60,569 nucleotides of DNA from a bacterium (lineage in GTDB: Bacteria > Myxococcota_A > UBA9160 > SZUA-336). Under the pieces are notes generated by a model. It did not search any database and had not been told where the DNA came from. It was given only the letters and a program-made list of their open reading frames with translations. Positions 55,029 through 60,569 of this stretch are shown here, one piece after another. The position numbers and the translations under genes are program-made. Each line of letters begins with the position of its first letter. The first letter of the stretch is position 1. Where the stretch lies: positions 1 to 60,569 of the forward strand of contig JAAELY010000316.1 in NCBI GenBank assembly GCA_024226335.1, given 5' to 3'.

Positions 55029-56414
55029 TCAGATGACTGGATCGATCGGGGTGGGTCGGTCGACTCCAGATTCGATCGTCTCGGCGGCCGACAAGCACAG
55101 ATCTTCGCGCCACATGTCCGCATACACCTGAACACCCGTGGGCAGACCGTCCTTGACACCGGTGGGCAACGCCACCGAAGGCAATCCCAATACATTGCCC
55201 GGAGTGATGAATCGGACCGTGTCCAGCAATAGTTGCAGGCCCGTTTCCGGTTCGAGGTCCGCATCGACGGGCCACGGCAGTTGAGTCCAGGTCGGTCCAA
55301 CCACAACCGGGTAGTCGACGAAGAACTCCGACCAGAGACGCGTAAGGCGGGAGCGCGTAGCGTGGATCTCGCCATTGGGTATGTGGCGACTATCGTAGCG
55401 CTGGCACAGGCTCATCAGACTTTCATACAAGGGCTTTGTGACGATCGGATGGATGATCGGCACAAGCGCCGAGAAATCGATCGCGAGGGTTCGGGCCCAG
55501 GTTTCGCTCACGAGTTCCAGTTCTGGCGGCTCGGCTTCCTCGACTTGCCAGCCCGCATCGGCCAGTACGCGTCCGGCTCGTTGGACCTCGGCAATCGTAA
55601 CCGCCGGGATCTCACCGCCTTCAATCTTCGTGACCAGGGCCGCCTTGCGCACGGGCGGTTCGGGACCTTCCAAAGGTACATCGACCGATCGCGGGTCGCG
55701 GATGCTGCGCCCCGCGAGGATAGACAGGCCGAGTCGCAGATCCGCTACCGTCCGCGCCATCGGTCCCTCTACCAGCATGGCTTGCGCCGCCATCCCGGAA
55801 TCCATGGGTTCAATCGAACCCGCGTGCGGAATCCGGCCCGTCGTCGGCTTGAGCGAAGTGATGCCGCAACAATAGGCGGGGTTGCGCAGCGAGCCTCCGA
55901 TATCATTGCCGAGCCCGATGGGCGTCATTCCTGTGGCGAGCGCTGCCGCTTCACCGCCACTCGATCCGCCCGGCGTCAGTCCGGCGTTCCAGGGATTGAG
56001 CGTTGCTCCGCGCAACGGGTTGTCTGTAGACAACCTCAAGCCGAACTCCGGAAGATTGGTTCGCCCGAGCGGAATTGCACCCGCGGCCTTCATACGCGCG
56101 ACGATCGGCGCATCGAACATCGGGAACGCGTTCTCGAACGCCGGTACACCGTTGGTGGTCGCCGAATCCAGACAGTCGATGTTCTCCTTGATCGTAAAAG
56201 GAACGCCGTGCAACGGACCATTGGCGGTACTTGCGTCCGCCCGGTCGGCTGCGGCGAGTGCGGATTCCCTCAGCACAACCGTTACCGCATTGACGTGAGG
56301 ATTCACGTCGTCGATGCGCTCCAGGTGGGCCTCGACGACTTCCCGACTCGACACGTCGCCCGAGGCGATCATGCCCGCTAGTTCACTTGCGTTTCGCTCG
56401 TAGAGTTTGGCCAC
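55029..56414 (-). CDS. Amidase (amidase signature family)
   Basis: A 461-residue amidase-signature hydrolase. The catalytic Lys is in GVPFTIKENIDCL, the cis-Ser in LTPGGSSGGEAAALA and the nucleophile Ser in LGNDIGGSLRNPA. ALPTGVKDGLPTGVQVYAD is the normal C-terminal signature. No signal peptide, so it is cytoplasmic. It would hydrolyse an amide or nitrile-derived amide; relatives act on indoleacetamide, nylon oligomers or fatty amides and the target cannot be chosen. It is not part of a GatCAB set, as no gatC or gatB is nearby. Confidence 0.92.
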   Translation of the reverse strand: MAKLYERNASELAGMIASGDVSSREVVEAHLERIDDVNPHVNAVTVVLRESALAAADRADASTANGPLHGVPFTIKENIDCLDSATTNGVPAFENAFPMFDAPIVARMKAAGAIPLGRTNLPEFGLRLSTDNPLRGATLNPWNAGLTPGGSSGGEAAALATGMTPIGLGNDIGGSLRNPAYCCGITSLKPTTGRIPHAGSIEPMDSGMAAQAMLVEGPMARTVADLRLGLSILAGRSIRDPRSVDVPLEGPEPPVRKAALVTKIEGGEIPAVTIAEVQRAGRVLADAGWQVEEAEPPELELVSETWARTLAIDFSALVPIIHPIVTKPLYESLMSLCQRYDSRHIPNGEIHATRSRLTRLWSEFFVDYPVVVGPTWTQLPWPVDADLEPETGLQLLLDTVRFITPGNVLGLPSVALPTGVKDGLPTGVQVYADMWREDLCLSAAETIESGVDRPTPIDPVI

Positions 56415-56566
56415 GAAAAGTCCTCCTCCGATCGATTTCCCGACGATCAGAGTCGATTAGAAGGCAAACCTGCGGGAATGTAAAACACCCACTCCGCCCC
56501 GCTCGACGAATCGTCCCCGAGCGTCAACGGGCTTCGGGATACTCCGGTTGTCGCCAAATCCGCGTT

Positions 56567-57544
56567 TCAGTTCAGTGCGGGCAGCACTTCTTCGGCGATC
56601 AAGCGCAGGCTTTCCCAGGCCAATTCGGGCGGACAGCCTCCGCACAGTGGTTGGAGAGCCAGCGGCTTGCCTGTTCGAATCTGCTGGACGGCCGCGTCTG
56701 GAGTCACGATTCGGTAGGCGCCGTTCTCTTCACGCAGTTCCTCTACGGAACTGGCGTCTGACTTGCTGATCGATGGACTCTTCGAGCCCATCCAGTCGGA
56801 GTACATCTGCGCGTCGTGGAGCAGGAATGGGCCGATCTGCTGCCACGCAGCATCGACGTCGCGCGCAACGAAGAGACTCGTGGCCATGCTGCGATCCGGG
56901 ATGATAACCATGCCCGGTTCGTGGCCTGCACTCACGGCCGCGTCCCGATAGACCTGTGCGAGACCGGGAGCTCCGCCCTCGGCCATGAAGCCCAGACCGA
57001 AGCGGCCTGCGCGGCGCGCGGCCGCCTCGCTACCGCCCCCGTAGAGCAGCCTGGGTCCCGTCGGGGTGTACGAGCCAGGCGTTACGTGTACGGGCCGCCC
57101 CTGATATTCGAAGCGTTCCCCCGCGAGTGCGCGCTTGAGCGCGTCCAGCTTTTCGTCCATCAGCTTGCCGCGCCTCCTCATCTCGACGCCGAACATGGCG
57201 TACTCCTCTGCGCGATAGCCGAGACCGATGGTGTACTGCACGCGACCCCGACTCACGATGTCCAGAACGACCATGTCTTCGGCGAGTTTGATCGGGTCGT
57301 ACAGGTTCAAGAGCACGGCGCCTACCATGATGGGAGCAGAAGTCGTTCGCGCCGCAATCGCAGCGGCGAGGATCAGCGGGGAGGGCAGGAAGCCGTCGGG
57401 TGACGCGTGGTGTTCGGAAACCTGTATCAACAGGCAACCGTGCTGCTCTCCCCATTCGGCCATCTCGAGGGCGGTCTGGTACAGATCGGCAGTTGTTGCC
57501 GGCCCATCAATCGGTGCCCGCATATCGAAGCGCAGGATCAGCAT
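56567..57544 (-). CDS. LLM-class flavin-dependent oxidoreductase
   Basis: A 325-residue TIM-barrel protein of the bacterial luciferase-like family. VSEHHASPDGFLPSPLILAAAIAART, VGAVLLNLYDPIKLAEDMVVLDIVSRGR and GLGYRAEEYAMFGVEM form the typical FMN/F420-binding side. GPRLLYGGGSEAAARRAGRFG is another family mark. Such enzymes are monooxygenases or F420-dependent dehydrogenases. It forms an operon with the MAPEG gene just upstream (21 bases), and another LLM protein is coded at 58082-59122. Cofactor and substrate cannot be told apart by these motifs. Confidence 0.87.
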   Translation of the reverse strand: MLILRFDMRAPIDGPATTADLYQTALEMAEWGEQHGCLLIQVSEHHASPDGFLPSPLILAAAIAARTTSAPIMVGAVLLNLYDPIKLAEDMVVLDIVSRGRVQYTIGLGYRAEEYAMFGVEMRRRGKLMDEKLDALKRALAGERFEYQGRPVHVTPGSYTPTGPRLLYGGGSEAAARRAGRFGLGFMAEGGAPGLAQVYRDAAVSAGHEPGMVIIPDRSMATSLFVARDVDAAWQQIGPFLLHDAQMYSDWMGSKSPSISKSDASSVEELREENGAYRIVTPDAAVQQIRTGKPLALQPLCGGCPPELAWESLRLIAEEVLPALN

Positions 57545-57565
57545 GAAGTTCTCGGAGAAGCGGGC

Positions 57566-57958
57566 TCAGGCTGTGGCAGCGAGCCCGAACAATGCGAGAC
57601 AACAGATGAACCCCGCACCGAAGCTCAGCGAGCGCATGGGTGCGTTGTCCTGGATATAGAAGATCGGATGCAGGATGCGCGCGACGACCCAGATTCCAGC
57701 CACGGTCGATGACCAGCCCGGGTCGGCGCCCGCGATATTTGCGACCAGCACCGCCGGAGTGAACATTGCCAGCGCCTCCCAGGCGTTGGCCTGTGCCGCG
57801 ACGGCCCGCCCACCGGCTCCCGTGAGCTTTGCGCTCTGCGCCCGTGGCTCGTTCTGGTCGACCGTTCCGAACTGTTGCGTCTTGTGTGGGTAAGCTGCGA
57901 ACGCAACGCCAAGTGGCATCAGCGCACCTACCAGGAGACACCAGAAAGGGATTGTCAT
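57566..57958 (-). CDS. MAPEG-family membrane protein
   Basis: A 130-residue integral membrane protein with four predicted helices. AVAAQANAWEALAMFTPAVLVA carries the Asn and Glu of the MAPEG glutathione site, and RILHPIFYIQDNAPMRSLSF is the typical fourth-helix end. The family includes microsomal glutathione transferases and prostaglandin synthases; bacterial members are mostly unassigned. ATG 57958 has AAGGAGG upstream; an earlier in-frame ATG is less likely. It precedes the LLM flavoprotein gene in the same operon. Confidence 0.85.
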   Translation of the reverse strand: MTIPFWCLLVGALMPLGVAFAAYPHKTQQFGTVDQNEPRAQSAKLTGAGGRAVAAQANAWEALAMFTPAVLVANIAGADPGWSSTVAGIWVVARILHPIFYIQDNAPMRSLSFGAGFICCLALFGLAATA

Positions 57959-58081
57959 CGGGATCCTCCTTGCTTGCATCTGGACCCTACTACAACCCGC
58001 TGCCGATCGGGTTTGCGACTGAACCCGGTACCGCCGGGATTCTGATAGTCTGGGCTTTCGAATCCACCAGGAGTGAAGTGC

Positions 58082-59122
58082 ATGAAGCTCGGCATCATGG
58101 CCGCCGCGTTCGGTCCGAAAGCAAGCGTCAATCTCGATCTCGTCAAACGGGCGGAGTCATTCGGCTTCGACACGGCTTGGACCGCAGAGGCTTATGGCTG
58201 TGATGCAGTCACGACCGCAACCTGGGTACTCGCGAATACGACGAAGTTGAAAGTCGGTACGGCCATCATGCAGATGCCCGCACGCACACCGGCAATGGCG
58301 GCCATGACCGCGATGACGCTCGACCATCTGTCTGGGGGTCGTTTCATTCTGGGTCTGGGACCTTCCGGGCCGCAGGTCGCCGAAGGCTGGCACGGTATGC
58401 CTTACGGCAAGCCCCTGACGCGGACCAAGGAGTACATCTCGATCATCCGCAAGATCCTGGCTCGTGAAGCACCGCTAGAGCATACCGGTGCGCACTACAC
58501 GATTCCGAATACGGGTCCGGGGACGACCGGACTCGGCAAACCGCTCAAGAGTATTCTGCACGGCAATCCCGATATCCCGATCTACACGGCATCGATCAGT
58601 CCCAATGGATTGCGCTGCTCGGGTGAAGTCGCGGACGGCGTGTTTCCGCTCTGGATGAATCCCGAGCGCGGCGAACTGGTCACGGAATTCCTGGAAGAGG
58701 GTTTCGAAAAAGCCGGTGGGGGCAAGAGCCTGAAGGATTTCGCGATCTGCCCGACCGTCACAGTCGTGATTTCCGACGATGTGGAGAAGGCGCGTATGCC
58801 CGCCAAGATGAACCTCGCGCTGTACATCGGGGGTATGGGGGCGCGAGACAAGAACTTCTACAACGACTACTGCAAGCGGCTCGGCTACGAAGAGGCGGCC
58901 GTAAAGATCCAGGATGCGTTCCTAGCGGGAGATCGCGCAACCGCGGTCGCGTCCGTACCCGATGAGTTGGTCGACGATATGTCCCTGATCGGCCCGGCCG
59001 AGCGCATCCGAGATCGGCTCGCCGCCTGGAAGGAAGCCGGAAACAAAGGGCATGTCCATTCGATGTTGATTGGCACCGGGCAACCCGAAGCGCTCGAGCT
59101 ACTGGCCAAGGAGATTCTCTAG
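58082..59122 (+). CDS. LLM-class flavin/F420-dependent oxidoreductase
   Basis: A 346-residue luciferase-like protein, closer to the F420-dependent group. MKLGIMAAAFGPKASVNLDLVK, TAWTAEAYGCDAVTTATWVLA, KVGTAIMQMPARTPAMAAMTA, LGLGPSGPQVAEGWHGMPYGKP and YTASISPNGLRCSGEVADGVFPLW are family segments. ATG 58082 has AGGAG eight bases upstream; GTG 58073 is an alternative. The gene diverges from the MAPEG operon. It may hydroxylate or dehydrogenate a lipid-like substrate. F420 synthesis genes are not in the window, so FMN cannot be ruled out. Confidence 0.88.
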   Translation: MKLGIMAAAFGPKASVNLDLVKRAESFGFDTAWTAEAYGCDAVTTATWVLANTTKLKVGTAIMQMPARTPAMAAMTAMTLDHLSGGRFILGLGPSGPQVAEGWHGMPYGKPLTRTKEYISIIRKILAREAPLEHTGAHYTIPNTGPGTTGLGKPLKSILHGNPDIPIYTASISPNGLRCSGEVADGVFPLWMNPERGELVTEFLEEGFEKAGGGKSLKDFAICPTVTVVISDDVEKARMPAKMNLALYIGGMGARDKNFYNDYCKRLGYEEAAVKIQDAFLAGDRATAVASVPDELVDDMSLIGPAERIRDRLAAWKEAGNKGHVHSMLIGTGQPEALELLAKEIL

Positions 59123-59173
59123 TCCGCATTTTCCGGCGCACTGTTTTGAGAAATCCGGGCTGGCCCCCGGTTT

Positions 59174-59872
59174 CTACCAGGCCTCTCCGTCGGGTCGGAT
59201 CATCACGTCAAACGTCCACGCCGAGCGTGGCTGATGAACGAGATGCCAGCACTCACCGGCAATCTCGTCGGGCTTGCAGAAAAACGAGTCCGGCTTGTCC
59301 GCGTGCATCTTGCGCGTCCACTTCAGGTCGATCACGGCATCGATGGCCAGATACGCGACGTGGATGCCCTGCGGTCCCAGGGTTCTCGCCATTGATTCCG
59401 CCAGGATGCGCTGCGCCGCCTTGGTGGGAGCAAACCCCGCGAAGAACGCCTTGCCCCGGTAGGTCGAGGTGTTCCCTGTGCACAGGATCGCGCCCTTTCC
59501 GGCTTCGATCATCGCGGGGGCGGCCATGCGCGCCAGGTTCAGCAACGACATCGTGTTGACTTCGAAGTTCTCGCGCAGGGTCTCGGGTTTGATCGACATG
59601 AAGTCGCCGAAGGCGCCGCCGACCGCGTTGTGCAGCACGACTTCAGGGGCACCGAGTTCATTCACGACCCGTCCAAACGTGTCTTTGAGTTGCTGCTCGT
59701 CGGAGACATCGCACCCGTAGGCCTTGGTGTTGGGGATCTCGCTTTCGAACTGAGCGAGCCGTTCTGCCTTGCGCGCCAGCATGGCGACGCGATACCCCTG
59801 GGAAAAGCGTCGCGCCAGAGCGGCGCCGGTGCCCGGACCCACGCCGGTAATCAAGCAGACTTTCTCGCTCAT
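59174..59872 (-). CDS. Short-chain dehydrogenase/reductase with Phe at the catalytic Tyr position
   Basis: A 232-residue SDR. The cofactor motif is ITGVGPGTGAALA and LHNAVGGAFGDF is the NNAG equivalent. The expected Tyr-x-x-x-Lys is Phe-x-x-x-Lys (AGFAPTKAAQRIL), and the Ser region is LCTGNTSTYRGKAF. A nearby Tyr in TSTYRG might take part instead. ATG 59872 has GGGAGG upstream. The substitution could lower or alter catalysis, or the protein may be one of the SDR-like proteins that bind ligands. It is convergent with the LLM gene. Confidence 0.83.
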   Translation of the reverse strand: MSEKVCLITGVGPGTGAALARRFSQGYRVAMLARKAERLAQFESEIPNTKAYGCDVSDEQQLKDTFGRVVNELGAPEVVLHNAVGGAFGDFMSIKPETLRENFEVNTMSLLNLARMAAPAMIEAGKGAILCTGNTSTYRGKAFFAGFAPTKAAQRILAESMARTLGPQGIHVAYLAIDAVIDLKWTRKMHADKPDSFFCKPDEIAGECWHLVHQPRSAWTFDVMIRPDGEAW

Positions 59873-59984
59873 GGAACCTCCCTGGCTACTCGGATCCACC
59901 CTATCACGAGTCCCGGTCTTCGAACGGGACTCGCCCGCTGTCCTCTCTCCGGAATGCTAGGCTGATCGCGCGAGGAGACTTCAG

Positions 59985-60434
59985 ATGATCCAGTTTGCGG
60001 AATCCGTCCAGATCGATGTGGAGCCCGCACGGGTCTGGCGAGCGCTCACGGTTCCCGACGAGGTCGTGTGCTGGGATACGGGCATCATCGAGCCGATCGA
60101 CGCTCCGCTGGACTACCCCTGCGCCGGTCAACACGTGCGCTGGCGCTATCGCTTCGGCCCGCTGCCGCTCATCTTGCACGATCGCCCCAGTCGGGTTGAA
60201 GCCCTTTCGATCCTGCGATCTTCGATCCGTCTGGGTCCCTTTGATTTCGATGAGACCTACACGCTTGTTTCTGACAGCTCTTCCTCTACTCGTCTCACCG
60301 CGGCGATGTCTGTGTCCAGTACCATCCCGGTGATCGGGGGCCTGCTCGAACGCGTCGTCGGGGGGCCGCTCGCGAGTTCGACGGTCCGAACTTCACTAGC
60401 GGCCATCAAGGTGCACTGCGAGGAAACCCCCTAG
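59985..60434 (+). CDS. SRPBCC-family protein
   Basis: A 149-residue single-domain protein of the SRPBCC/START fold: IQFAESVQIDVEPARVWRAL at the N-terminus, GQHVRWRYRFGPLPLILHDR, FDFDETYTLVSD, a Ser-rich loop, and the long C-terminal helix ASSTVRTSLAAIKVHCEE. A coenzyme Q-binding-like or lipid-binding role is usual for the fold. GAGGAG precedes ATG 59985. Its last residue and TAG stop come from the terminal repeat (CCCCTAG), so a short native C-terminus may have been replaced. Confidence 0.8.
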   Translation: MIQFAESVQIDVEPARVWRALTVPDEVVCWDTGIIEPIDAPLDYPCAGQHVRWRYRFGPLPLILHDRPSRVEALSILRSSIRLGPFDFDETYTLVSDSSSSTRLTAAMSVSSTIPVIGGLLERVVGGPLASSTVRTSLAAIKVHCEETP

Positions 60435-60569
60435 GGAACCTCTGCACAGGGAGGCTGCGGCTGCGAAGCGCGATGCATCCGCCTGCGCTGCGTCGCGCGA
60501 CCCTCTGCAGATCTACGGATCTGCGATCGGATCACGCTTCTTGCTCAGGCGGCGACTCCCGCTTCTCGC
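60428..60569. repeat. 142-bp terminal inverted repeat, right copy
   Basis: Inverted copy of 2-143 with one mismatch (position 60536 facing 35). The inner edge CCCCTAGGG contains the stop of the SRPBCC gene, and the text GGGAACCTCTGCACAGGG that follows looks like an insertion-sequence end. The hairpin GCAGATC/GATCTGC is at 60507-60524. The window stops inside the element, so any transposase lies outside. Confidence 0.85.

Overview
The window reads as chromosomal DNA from a GC-rich, Gram-negative heterotroph. It has Tat and Sec lipoproteins with clear lipoboxes, an outer-membrane beta-barrel protein, two large MMPL/RND exporters, many acyl-CoA and short-chain dehydrogenase genes, two luciferase-like flavin enzymes and a periplasmic-type molybdoenzyme. 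This mix fits an uncultured deltaproteobacterial-type lineage (Myxococcota- or Binatota-like). That placement is inference only: there is no rRNA or other taxonomic marker, and I found no tRNA, CRISPR array or prophage.

Layout. 0-8 kb: Tat-lipoprotein amidohydrolase, rRNA methyltransferase, VWA protein, dienelactone-hydrolase-like enzyme, MMPL exporter. 8-11.6 kb (minus strand): a translationally coupled operon of lipoprotein methyltransferase, TetR regulator, broken amino-acid permease, a thioredoxin-like protein with an in-frame UGA, and a membrane protein, with a palindromic operator at its head. 11.7-17.7 kb: adenylate cyclase-TPR protein, GT-C/TPR membrane protein, phosphofructokinase, SnoaL and VOC proteins. 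17.7-21.6 kb: two-component system divergent from a porin and a small PstS-like protein. 21.6-28.7 kb: DsbA-like lipoprotein with an in-frame UGA, thiolase, SDR, GPH-family transporter, hypothetical protein, serine hydrolase. 28.9-34.0 kb: a four-gene molybdoenzyme operon (alpha, beta, heme gamma, chaperone delta). 34-41 kb: GFA protein, GH172-type glycosidase, cation efflux, ketopantoate reductase-like protein, two acyl-CoA dehydrogenases, haloalkane dehalogenase. 41-45.5 kb: L-fuconate pathway genes plus a GH51 arabinofuranosidase. 45.6-52 kb: second MMPL exporter, SDR, Lys/Gly-rich secreted protein, YgiQ radical-SAM protein. 52-53.2 kb: two decayed genes with internal deletions. 53.2-60.4 kb: acyl-CoA synthetase, amidase, two LLM flavoproteins, MAPEG protein, SDR, SRPBCC protein.

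The most notable signal is a pair of probable selenoproteins. In a thioredoxin-like protein and a DsbA-like lipoprotein, a UGA replaces exactly the first cysteine of the CxxC motif (UGKC and UPYC). The protein continues in frame, and a hairpin fitting the bacterial SECIS pattern follows at the expected distance. Both proteins are predicted to act outside the cytoplasm.

The two ends of the window carry the same 142-bp sequence in inverted orientation with one mismatch, and the stop codons of the first and last genes lie within its inner edge. This is best read as two copies of a dispersed element at which the contig was cut, not as evidence that the whole segment is one transposon.
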